64,000 bases of DNA from Synchiropus splendidus. Its lineage: Eukaryota > Chordata > Actinopteri > Syngnathiformes > Callionymidae. The DNA lies in contig NC_071345.1 in the NCBI RefSeq assembly GCF_027744825.2, positions 3,979,501-4,043,500 on the forward strand, given 5' to 3'. Positions 37,701 through 46,096 of the stretch are shown piece after piece. Numbering within the stretch: the first letter of the stretch is position 1; each line of letters begins with the position of its first letter. A program made the position numbers and the translations under genes. A model generated the notes under the pieces. That model was given only the letters and a program-made list of their open reading frames with translations. It searched no databases and was not told where the DNA came from.

Positions 37701-38481
37701 ACGTCTCTCCTTCTCCGCTGCTTTGACTCAGCCAATGAGAAGCTCAGGAACCATCGTTTTCAACAAAGTCTTCGTGAACGAAAACAGCGCCTACAACCCC
37801 AAGACAGGTGGGCGGGGCTTAAAGAAGCCTTGAAATATGCATGTCACATATTTTCATTTTCACTCTATTTATTAGTCCATTCATTGTCTTTTTTTGTGTG
37901 TAACCAGTTTTAGCAAAGCAACTTATGTATTTGCCTGAAAAGTAATTATTTAGAATTGATTGATACAATTGTATTTGTATGTAAAGTCGTCAGTTTTATT
38001 GTAATGTTTTCTAGTGAATTAAATCATTTTTTAGGTAAAAATATCGTCTTGTTATTGCATTATATTATAATTGTGATGCATTTCTTCTGTTTGTAATGAT
38101 CAGGAAGAATGTTGGTGTGAAATTCCAGCACTTGAACTTGTCTCTTCGTCCCTGTGTCCAGGTTACTTCACTGCTCCGGTCAGAGGGAAGTACTTCTTCA
38201 GTGGAATCCTGACGGGTCACAAGAACATGAAAATCGAAGCGGTGCTGTCCAAATCCAACACGGGCGTGGCCCGAGTGGACTCGGCCGGGTATCAGCCCGA
38301 AGGCCTGGAGAAGCCCATGGCAGAAGCCAAGCACATCCCCGGAGCTTTGGCCGTCTTCAACATCATCCTGCCCATGGAGGCCGGGGACACGGTCTGCATC
38401 GACCTGGTCACGGGCAAGCTGGCCTTCTCCTCGGAGCCTCTGACCATCTTCAGCGGGATGTTGCTCTATGAGACCGTCTGA
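19602..38481 (+). CDS. emilin1: EMILIN-1 (elastin microfibril interfacer 1), complete 12-exon gene
   Basis: Coding exons read from the sequence: 19602-19711, 32405-32521, 33128-33324, 34004-34103, 34179-34287, 34347-34520, 34591-35844, 36751-37165, 37364-37489, 37561-37578, 37673-37807, 38162-38481 (stop TGA 38479-38481). All introns are GT-AG and the phases agree; the sum is 3,075 bases, or 1,024 residues, close to the roughly 1,016 of human EMILIN1. Domain order is signal peptide (1 to about 20), EMI domain (about 38-112), coiled-coil region (about 142-825), 18 Gly-X-Y triplets (826-879) and gC1q (about 882-1024). EMILIN-2 was rejected because the EMI sequence follows the EMILIN-1 pattern ([14 protein letters not shown]) and there is no proline-rich segment; EMILIN-3 was rejected because a gC1q domain is present. 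Known role of the family: a secreted, multimerising glycoprotein of elastic fibres that limits pro-TGF-beta processing and binds integrins alpha4beta1/alpha9beta1. The start ATG has a good context (gccgggATGg). Which teleost paralogue (1a or 1b) it is cannot be decided here. Confidence 0.95.
26485..26508. repeat. (TG)n microsatellite in emilin1 intron 1
   Basis: Twelve uninterrupted TG units. Short GT repeats are also present at 31-48 and 56296-56316. Confidence 0.9.
31660..32282. mobile_element. MITE interrupted by a second element (nested), emilin1 intron 1
   Basis: The outer element shares its body with 57006-57217: both contain gcagggttgatgaaacagt, cagatggcgctct or tagatggcgctct, the tttacagcagacagtg block and the acactgtttca...cttcatctacc...atcacta end. 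Here the body is split between 31716 and 32132. The insert has its own inverted ends, aaggatgggcg at 31717 and cgccccatccct ending at 32130. The outer left terminus is partly deleted. Confidence 0.6.
31717..32131. mobile_element. Nested non-autonomous DNA element (about 415 bases)
   Basis: The ends aggatgggcgataact and tagcgccccatccct are inverted repeats of the GGGATGGGCGATA type frequent in fish. The body includes an AT-rich interior and codes for nothing recognisable. It interrupts the MITE described at 31660-32282. Confidence 0.5.
32405..33324 (+). CDS. emilin1: emilin1 exons 2-3: EMI domain
   Basis: Exon 2 (32405-32521) and exon 3 (33128-33324) together carry the EMI domain, residues about 38-112. 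Seven cysteines are visible at residues 40, 50, 67, 72, 99, 100 and 108, including the paired CC in the segment [14 protein letters not shown]. In the family this cysteine-rich module mediates EMILIN multimerisation and supports interactions in the elastic-fibre environment. After the domain, exon 3 continues into a Gly/Thr/Arg-rich linker that ends in Asn before a split glycine codon. The donors are gtgagt and gtaaga. Confidence 0.94.
34004..37165 (+). CDS. emilin1: emilin1 exons 4-8: coiled-coil region
   Basis: Five exons (34004-34103, 34179-34287, 34347-34520, 34591-35844, 36751-37165) encode residues about 142-825. The sequence is heptad-like and charged, for example [19 protein letters not shown] near the start of the largest exon, which matches the same region of mammalian EMILIN-1. 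Several Cys pairs (SCSSCQ, ACCNK, CSVCSS) and Asn-X-Ser/Thr sites are spread through it, fitting a disulphide-linked, glycosylated matrix protein. Two very short introns occur here: 59 bases (34288-34346) and 70 bases (34521-34590). Mammalian EMILIN1, as I remember it, has about eight exons with most of this region in one, so the extra introns look like a fish feature; that comparison is from memory. Confidence 0.92.
37364..37807 (+). CDS. emilin1: emilin1 exons 9-11: collagen-like stalk and start of gC1q
   Basis: Exons 37364-37489, 37561-37578 and 37673-37807 are all phase 1, each splitting a glycine codon, as in collagen genes. They give 18 uninterrupted Gly-X-Y triplets (residues 826-879). 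The middle exon is a microexon of 18 bases encoding exactly two triplets (GLKGEQ). Exon 11 leaves the triplet pattern after GPPGSD and begins the gC1q fold (LSFSAAL, then the GTIVFNKV strand). The stalk is expected to trimerise the gC1q heads. Confidence 0.93.
38162..38481 (+). CDS. emilin1: emilin1 exon 12: gC1q domain C-terminus
   Basis: The last coding exon (residues 919-1024) contains the main gC1q strands, with [19 protein letters not shown] followed by [15 protein letters not shown]. The loop after it contains two glutamates (Glu965 and Glu968, in [10 protein letters not shown]). This corresponds to the region of human EMILIN-1 that carries the glutamate recognised by integrins alpha4beta1/alpha9beta1; the assignment is by position and not proven. 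It ends [13 protein letters not shown] and a TGA stop, a few residues shorter than the mammalian tail. Confidence 0.94.
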
Positions 38482-39925
38482 TCTGACCCACTGGAGCTGG
38501 GACTCTCGGGCAGCAGAGCCACTTGACACTGGACAGTCAGAGACTGAGAGGAAGTCAAGAGTTGTATAATCTTGTGGTTCGTGTTCTTACACAGCTGTTG
38601 GCTTGAAGAGCCGACGTGGCATCAGAATGAAGGCCCTGCAAGGAACACGTCACTAACAGATATTATATATTTACTGTGCGACAAAACTTGAATTATTTTC
38701 ATGGAGGTCTTACAACCACGAAGTGAGAAACCATCATGAAGTGTGACGCTCTCCTGTGAAATCCAACCGAGACTCTCTTCCGCCCCTAGTGGAGAGATTC
38801 TTAAAGACACCAGCGTTTGAAGGACTAAGACTGTAATGCATTTCCTTATAAAAACAAGTGAAGACGCGAACCATCCAGAACATTATGACCATCAGCTGGA
38901 ATTCTTTTGCTGCTCTGCTCTTCCTAATGCAATGGTCAGTATCTGAAGACGCTCTAACTGGTACCTTGCGACCCAAAACTCAATCACACATGGACCAAAA
39001 CTGAAGCTGTCAACTTTCTCAACTGCAGAATCAAAATACAGCCTCTGGTGTTATGTTGCGGTGCATTATGGGACTTGTGCTATGGTTGGTGGGAGTGCTC
39101 TCAAAGGCATTTTGCTCACAGAGCTCATGAGCTGATGTTGCTGTTCAGTAGTCTCTGTCTCACGGGCCAAACCTGCTCCGTACTTGGGTTTTTCATGTCT
39201 CACCTGGGGCACAGAACGTCCCGGGTCGGATGTGATCAGTCACAAGGAGTCATAATGTTTCCTTCTATCGTTCACTATCACGCCACCGTACCTATTTATT
39301 AGCCGACACAGCGACTTCTGAGTTTATTCCTGAAATGTTTTCCTGTTGCGCTAAAGTGCTTTATTTCTTTGGTTTCTCTGTTCTCTCAAGTGGAAGCTTG
39401 AGTCACCTCCCAGTATCACAATGCGTCCAGACACCCACCACGGAAAGAATGTGCTGTGAGTTTAACACGAGGGGCGGACAGAGTTTAAACCCTCCGAAAG
39501 CTCGGAGAAGTCGCCGACAGTTCGGCGGGATTATTTAAATCAAACCATGGCAAAACAAAAAAGGCTATTTTAGGACTCCGGGGGGGGGAGGGGGGGGGTT
39601 TGGAAATATGAAGCTTGTGTCCTAATAAGGTCGATCTGAACTTCACGGAGGATGAAGCGTTTAGTTCTGAGCTATTCTGTTCTTTGCTGGAATTTTTATG
39701 GAAGGCATCAATAACAGCTTCACAGGCTTCTATGCAGGAGAGTTGGGTTCTATTTATAAACTGTATGTAGATATTCTTGAGCATGTTTGTTTTTTATCCA
39801 TCAAGTTAAACAGTTGTTTCTATAAGGACTGTACATATTTCATATCACTTCACATGTGGATGTGTTTTGTATGTTTTTGCTACGTGTGTGACTGAATTGA
39901 TCAATACAGAGGTGAAACTGATGTT
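38482..39925 (+). other. emilin1: Probable emilin1 3' UTR
   Basis: No canonical AATAAA was seen in the first 1.4 kb after the stop. The best candidate is a variant AATACA at 39903-39908 followed by a T/GT-rich stretch. A second weaker possibility is ATTAAA at 40090-40095. The 3' end is therefore uncertain. The region also has an interrupted G run at 39581-39598. No independent coding capacity was recognised. Confidence 0.35.
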
Positions 39926-40800
39926 TTTGTTCTTCATTTTAAGTCAGTTGCTTCCACTTTAACTTGTCGCAGGTGGGCGTCCTTTTGTCTTCTGCCTGTC
40001 AGTCCACCCTGCCTACACTCTCTTCTTCACTACCCCTTGCTGCTCCTGACCACAAGGACCACTCTAATCGGGATAAAAGTCCGATCTGAATTAAAATGCT
40101 TCATGTAAACATGTCTTCCAGGTTGAAACGAATCGGATTCGATCGTCTCTCATTGTAACTGCTGCTCTACACTTCTGATCCAGAACCATCCGAACGTGTA
40201 AAACAGATGAGCTCAAGAAGCAGCAGAATCCCAGACAGGGTCAGATTCCATGCTCATCGTCTGTAATACAAGAGCAGCGCTTGAGAGGACTCGGTGCGAC
40301 CGGAAGGTCTGTCTCGCCGGTGAAACCGATCATCCCAAGTCGTCTCGCAAACCTGGATTGGTTTCATCCTGTGCAACCTCCGATACAAGAAATCATTTTA
40401 ACAGAGTCAGAAACCTCCACCTCCACTCTTCCAGAGAAGTTTAAAAGTTTTCACCATTTCAAATCAAGAGACCACACATTATCCATAGACACTAAAAGAG
40501 CGCACTCTAGCGGCAAGTATAAGTCAAACGCGGCTCCTGAAAACGCTTGCTTTTCCACCTGAATCGGTCTGTTCCAGGTCTCCCACACAAGTATCTCTTT
40601 GGTCTCTGGTGTCTTTGATGTCGAGGTTTCCTTCAAAGGCCTGTCGTCATCAAAGGCATGAGAAAGTACATTAGAACAAAAGTATATGTTTGAACATTTC
40701 ATAGTTCATCATGGCAGGATTGTTGTGTGGATGAATTCAGTTAGCATCGAGAGTTACACGGATACAGCTGTGGGGTTAGAAAGTGCCCACCAGCCCGGAT
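39926..40800. other. Intergenic between emilin1 and ankef1 copy A
   Basis: No exon recognised. The part at 40120-40560 has short blocks such as cactctagcggcaag that resemble fish repeats, but no termini could be defined. The gap between the emilin1 stop and the proposed ankef1 copy A start is 2.4 kb. Confidence 0.45.
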
Positions 40801-40869
40801 AAAACATGGCCGCCTCTTTAGGTTCCTCACTCAGCAGTTGAACGTTGCTCAGCGTGACCAACACTCTGG

Positions 40870-43800
40870 ATGGTGAGTTCAAAACATCTGACGTGATGAC
40901 GTCGCGACTACTGGGACTCTGTGCTCTCCCGTCCAGCTGGCTCCCGTGACCCCCGCCGTGACCTTCGGGGTGGCTCAGGGTCGCCTGGAGGTCCTCCAGA
41001 TCTACCGCCTGCTGCAGAGCATCCATCAGAAGGACAAAGCTCACATCACCAAGATGGTCACCATCGGGGTGCAGAACCTCATCAACCTCACGGAGCCCCA
41101 GCAAGGGATCGGGCCTCTCCACCTGGCTGTCATGAAGAACAACGAAGGTGAGGCTCTTCTCTGTGAGGTGAGGTGGAGGCAAGACGCCGCTGACCCGCCT
41201 GCGCCTCTGCTCTCCTCAGACATGGCCAGCTTCCTCCTGTCCCAGGGGGCGCACCCCGACATCCAGGACAAGAGGGGCCGCACGCCGACCATGCTGGCGG
41301 CAGAGCAGGGTCGGGCCAGCATCCTGGAGCTGCTGGCCAAGAACGATGCCAACATGAGGCTGAACGACGCCGAGGGCAAAGGTGGTTCGTTTCAGACCTT
41401 TAGAAAACTTTCAAATGTATTTATCATGTGATGTCATTGCATTTATTGAACTTGATGAAAATACTTCTATTCTTATCCCGACCTTTAATGCCACCGCTGC
41501 AAGTACTACTTCTATTACAACTACTACTGCTACTACTACTACTACTAGAACTACTACTATGTAGTACTATTACTTCTACCATTACTTAGATTTTTTTACT
41601 GCAAGTACTAGTTTAATACCATGACTCCTGCTGAAACTCTCGTAGTAACATAAACTACTAAGTGCAGTACTACTACTATGAAACAACAACTGTTACTGAT
41701 ACTTACTGATACTTACTGCTACTGTTGCTACGACTGCCAGTAATGCTGCTACAACAAGAACTGCAACTACAGAATTACTACTAATACTGCAAATACCGCC
41801 ATCCCATTTGCAACAGCTACTTTGACTATTACTGCGATGGCTGCTCCTACCACCAGTACTACCGCTACTAAAGCAACTACTGCCATAAATGCGACAAGAA
41901 GTATTGTTTAACTGTAAGTCACAGTACTAAGACAATTACTATTTGTACTTCTACTACGATGAAATTACAGCAACAAAAAAAGACTATAATCACCACTTGA
42001 ACTACAACATCTACCCTTTACTATTACAAATAGTACCTCTGCTGCAAGTAAACCTGAACCCTCAGGCAACAACTACTACTATTACTGCTACTACCACTTT
42101 TGTACTGCAAGTACAACTACTATGGCTCCAACTTCTGCTAAAAAATTGTTTTATTCTCCAGATCCAGATTCTGTCTGCCTTTGCTGCAACTAAAACTGAA
42201 CCCTCAGTCAACAACTACTACTATTACTGCTACTACCACTTTTGTACTGCGACTACAACTACTACGGCTCCAACTTCTGCTACTTCTCATAAAGTAAAAT
42301 AAAGGAAAAAATACTTTCATTCTCCTGAAATGTCTTTCTTCTTGACCCAAGGAGTTCTCTTCTACTGCATCGAACCCACCTGGCACTCGCGCTGCCTGCA
42401 GGTGGCGCTGAAGTACCAACCAGACATCAACAACGTTTCCCTGCATGGGACACACGTCTTCCAGCTCATGTGTGAAAAAGCCCAGGAACACGGCCCCATG
42501 TGTCTCCGCATGCTGGACGAAGGAGCCGACCCCAACGCCAACGACGAGGTCCTCCATCGCGGCAGCAGAGCCACGGGACCGTAGCCTGAAATCTCCTCTT
42601 CACCCGCTTCTCCTGGTCTCCTCAGAAAACAGGCATGACAGCTCTGATGACCACGGTGAGGGGAGGATGCTCCAAACTGGCCAGGGCCATGCTGAAGAAA
42701 GGGGCCAACCCCAACACCCTCAACCAAAAACGCCATTCTGCCGTTCACTATGCTGCCAAGGGCGGCTTTTTGGAGGTTCGTGTCCAGTCTTTCTTGACTT
42801 CCTCAACAGCACAATAATCGACTTCATTCTCTGTACCTCCATCTTTGACGGTTTTCTCATCCGTTTCCCGCGGTGCGACCTCTTCTTCACTCTGTATGAT
42901 GCGTGCTTTGCTGGACCGTAGCACTGCTGCCATCTGCTGACCGCTTGAGCTCATTGCATATTTAACACAAAACCTACTGATAAAACGGGTGGAGGGATAT
43001 GATTTTGAGAGGGGAAAAAGGAAGGTTCTTATTCATTCACTACTTCTTTTTTAAATCATATGTTCTTAACTGATTGAAAATACCAGTATTATAATGAATA
43101 AAAGACTATCTTATCTTAAATAAGACGTTATATATTCACAATTGTTATTGGCATGTACTTATTTCAACACGTTTAATAACAACATGTTACTATATAATAA
43201 TAATAACAATTATTTCCTCTGACACTATTCATAAGAATTGGAGCTCTCTATTTACACATCATACTGTCTGTCTTATCTTATTCATTTATACTCTATATTT
43301 TAATGTTTTCCTCCATTATTTTGTGTAATTCTCAGACGCGCACCCTTTGAGTCTTCAGTCTTTTATTAAAGGAAAAAAAGAGATTTTTGTGTGTATTTAG
43401 TTAATACATTTTGGGGGAGATTGCTTCTCCAAAACTCCAACATGATACAATGCTACCTGAATGAACAAATGGACCACTGTAAAGACGTCTTCTTCTTAAT
43501 AACATATTTTGTTTTAGATTATCCAGATTCTGTCTGCCTTCTCAGCTGACATGGGAGTGCTGGACATGGACACCTGCACGCCGCTGCACTACGCCGCCGA
43601 GACTGGAGATGCCAACTGCTGCAAGTTCCTCGCCCAGAGAGGCCAGTGCCACGCAGCCTACTCCAAAGCAAATGAAAAGTTGAAGTTGCTAGTCGTGAAA
43701 AAGATCTTTTGTGTTCTCTAGGTTGCAATCCCAAACTGAAGAACCAGAACGGCCACCTTCCTCGGCAGATCGCCAAAGATTTCTCCCACAAGCCGGCCAT

Positions 43801-45123
43801 GAAGGAGCTGAAGAAAGCTGAGGCGCGGGCGAAAAAGGGCGACAAAGGCAGCGGCACCGTCCCCCTGACCGACCTGTGGGCCTTGACCCTCCACGACTGG
43901 TCCAACGAGTACGAGCAGGAGCTGCGCAGAGCCTTCGGAGAAGACAACGAAACAGTTTCGTCGGAGACGTTCATGTCCGTCCTGGAGGAGCTCAAGGCTC
44001 CGGTGGACGAGGACCAGATTCTGGTGGTCATCTCCGCTCACGACACGGCCAAGCAGGGCGTGGTCAACATCAGCGAGTTCATCAAGGGGACCAAGTACAT
44101 CCAGAAGCTCTTCCTCCTGGCCGCCTACGTCCCCAAGCAGAAAAAGGCTAAAGGCGGGAAAGGCAAGAAAAAAGGGGCCTTCGTGCCGCCCATCCCCATC
44201 TGCAAGCTCCCGGGAGAATACAAGCCACGGCGGCCGGATGGAGGGCCGCCGTACTTCATGGTGGAGGAGTTCCACAGCCCGTCTGACTCCTGCAGGCTCA
44301 GTCAGGAGATCCCTGCCAAGCACCCCTTCGAGAACGACTCAGCCTGGTACCAGGACAAGCCGCAGAAGGTCTACGTCAACATCAATGACTGTGTCCGCAA
44401 AGGGGACGTGCAGGTTCTGGATCACGCCTTCCTCCACGGGGCTTCCGTCAGCACTGCAGACCAGTACTTTAAGGACCCCCTGATGGTGGCCTGCGCCACT
44501 GGCAACTACAAAATGGCCCAGTATCTTCTGAATAAAGGGTAAGCACCGCACTTCCTCTGTTTTATTATTATTGTTTCTGGGTTCAATTCCATTTTGATGT
44601 CAAGTTATAGAAGTGGCTCAACAGTTCCACTATGAAATGTAGAGACACTCGTCCTTCCTTGTAAAATCAGCGTCAGCATCAAGTGAAGTGGCTTGAACTT
44701 GTGATGTCTGATGTGACCGTGGCAGGGGTGACCGGAGCAGGACCGACCAGTTCATGTGGACCCCGCTCCATCACGCCGCCCAGGGAGGCCACCTCAACAT
44801 CCTGGAGCTCCTGGTGAAGGCCGGGGTCGACCTGGAGGCCGCGTCCATCAGTGAGAGCACGGCTCTGATGAGGGCCATCCAGGGCTGCCATCCCGAGTGT
44901 GTGGACTTCCTCATCCAGTCGGGCGCCAACGTGCTCGCCGAGAACAAGAGAGGTTGGATGCTTGCTGTCATCTTCTCCCTCAATCTTCCCACCCGTTTCC
45001 AACCCATCTCTCTGTGCAGGAGACAGCTGTCTGGAGCTCGCCACCGTTTTTGCCAATATGGCCGTGTATGAACTGATCCAGGCCAAAATAGAGTCTTTGC
45101 CCAAACCAAAGGCAAAGAAATAG
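40870..45123 (+). CDS. ankef1: ANKEF1-like protein, tandem copy A (C-terminally shortened)
   Basis: Proposed coding exons: 40870-40872 (ATG only), 40937-41147, 41220-41381, 42352-42548, 42626-42775, 43518-43641, 43722-44538, 44726-44952, 45020-45123 (stop TAG). The sum is 1,995 bases, or 664 residues. Order of domains: N-terminal ankyrin repeats (about 30-290, e.g. GAHPDIQDKRGRTPTMLAAE), a degenerate EF-hand pair (about 310-400), a conserved linker with CKLPGEYKPRRPDGGPP, and C-terminal ankyrin repeats (about 515-650). ANKEF1/ANKRD5 is known from sperm axonemes, and the Xenopus homologue ANR5 binds paraxial protocadherin. Oddities: the ATG used by copy B is GTG here (40958), so the start is inferred from an upstream ATG that directly precedes a GT donor; intron 5 has a GC donor; the protein ends PKPKAKK, lacking about 100 C-terminal residues found in copy B and in human ANKEF1. 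The open frame argues for a working gene. Confidence 0.88.
40937..41381 (+). CDS. ankef1: ankef1 copy A, exons with first ankyrin repeats
   Basis: Exons 40937-41147 and 41220-41381. The first starts after a good polypyrimidine acceptor (ctctcccgtccag) and encodes RLEVLQIYRLLQ, the family's N-terminal signature. It ends in phase 1 at a gtgagg donor. The second (162 bases) encodes MASFLLSQGAHPDIQDKRG and MLAAEQGRASILELLAK, canonical ankyrin helices. An in-frame stop lies upstream at 40889-40891 and no in-frame ATG lies between it and the conserved block, so a start in this exon alone is not possible with AUG. Confidence 0.88.
41470..42290. repeat. Trinucleotide-rich array (CTA/ACT type) with a duplicated 100-base unit, ankef1 copy A intron 2
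   Basis: Most of intron 2 is an imperfect series of ACT/TAC/CTA triplets. Near its 3' end a unit of about 100 bases is present twice: 42040-42141 and 42183-42284, sharing caacaactactactattact and atggctccaacttctgct/acggctccaacttctgct with few differences. The open frame through it (41943-42302) is a by-product of the triplet repeat. Confidence 0.75.
42776..43517 (+). other. ankef1: ankef1 copy A intron 4
   Basis: A 742-base intron with a weak gttcgt donor and an attttgttttag acceptor. The centre is AT-rich (43030-43330). No additional exon was seen. The equivalent copy B intron is only 126 bases. Confidence 0.75.
43722..44538 (+). CDS. ankef1: ankef1 copy A exon 6: EF-hand-like region and linker
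   Basis: This is the largest exon (817 bases, copy B 823). It encodes the WALTLHDWSNEYEQELRRAF helix, then two EF-hand-like segments. The second loop reads D-T-A-K-Q-G-V-V-N-I-S-E: Asp at position 1, Gly at 6 and Glu at 12 are kept, but the acidic residues at 3 and 5 are missing, so calcium binding is doubtful. A lysine-rich stretch (KKAKGGKGKKKG) precedes the conserved FVPPIPIC motif. The donor is gtaagc. Confidence 0.92.
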
Positions 45124-45186
45124 TGCTACAAGGATTAAAAGAATCACAAAGAACAGCTGTTGGCTCCTTTTTTTCATTACAATTCA

Positions 45187-45192
45187 AATAAA
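45187..45192 (+). terminator. ankef1: Polyadenylation signal of ankef1 copy A
   Basis: A canonical AATAAA lies 64 bases after the copy A stop codon. This early signal supports the short C-terminus being the genuine end of the transcript rather than a missed downstream exon. Confidence 0.6.
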
Positions 45193-45584
45193 TCCCCTGT
45201 TTAAAACAAACTACTATGACTCCACAGGTGAAAATCCAGCGTTTCTTCACCCAACCAGCGTCCCTGCTCAATGTGAAGAAGGTTTAGCTACCATCGAAAC
45301 GATATTTATGCTGCATTTTTGTCACTTCAACGTCCATTATTAACATTACTTTTGGAGAACCTTGCAGAAAGTGGAGTTATCTTAGCACAAATAAGTCGGT
45401 AGTTTACTGAAATGCTTCGTAAACAAAAAATACAAACTTATTTCTATGTAAAAGTACATCGTATTACACAATACATAATTGTAAAAGTACGAATACAATG
45501 CATGATTTTCACTCCCGCTCTGGAGGAAGTTTCCAATTTTCCAGCCGACACTTGAACGCACCACCAACGTGCCTCTCGTGTTTG

Positions 45585-45642
45585 GTTGCTATGGAACTGC
45601 AGGGAAGGAAGAAGTAGCGTTTTATTTCAGGTCTCTTTTCAA
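45585..45642 (+). promoter_or_regulatory. ankef1: Possible promoter element and 5' UTR exon of ankef1 copy B
   Basis: At 45585-45597 the sequence GTTGCTATGGAAC resembles an RFX X-box (consensus GTTGCCATGGCAAC) but is imperfect in its second half-site. About 45 bases further a strong donor, gtaagt, occurs at 45643, which could end a non-coding first exon spliced to the acceptor at 46088. X-box sites are typical of cilium and flagellum genes, which fits ANKEF1 biology. No in-frame coding ATG is needed in this exon because copy B starts at 46097. Confidence 0.35.
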
Positions 45643-46096
45643 GTAAGTGAACGTGTTTTACTCCCGGTGACGGTCGCGTTTTTGAAAGCCAAACTAGAAT
45701 TGTTTTAAAGGGAGTTGTAAACAAGGGCAGGGAGGTGAATTCACCAGGTGGTTGCAGTTGTGATTGACTCTTGGTCAATGTTTGCTATTAAAAGTCGATT
45801 TGTGCTTGAATTTAAATATAAAGTGTGTCGAATAGCGTGAAAACTTTTACCTTCATTTCAGTGTGAGAGAGCTTTTTATTGCCTATGCTGCTACTAGACT
45901 TTTTGTTTTGAGTTTTTCCTGTTTTAATAAACAACATAACGGTGAAAACAAGAACTTTGCTTTACAGTATTTATAGGCATGTTAAAGGATTTGTTTATAA
46001 AAGTAGCAATGAATCTTAGCGCCCAGTATTTTACAATATAAGCGTGTCTTTTAACAGCACATTTCTGTGCATGTTTTGCGTCCCACAGGTTGAGCA

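Noticed and set aside
41943..42302. 119-codon frame rich in Tyr/Thr in ankef1 copy A intron 2
   Set aside because: It is the translation of a triplet repeat array; only the short IQILSAF piece is meaningful and is reported as an exon fragment.
43718..44323. 201-codon minus-strand frame opposite ankef1 copy A exon 6
   Set aside because: Shadow of a GC-rich coding exon; the sense strand carries the recognised ankef1 protein with matching splice sites.
40870..45123. ankef1 copy A as a pseudogene
   Set aside because: Despite the lost ATG, GC donor and missing tail, all nine exons join in one open frame of 664 residues with conserved motifs and a nearby poly(A) signal, which is unlikely for a dead copy of this divergence.
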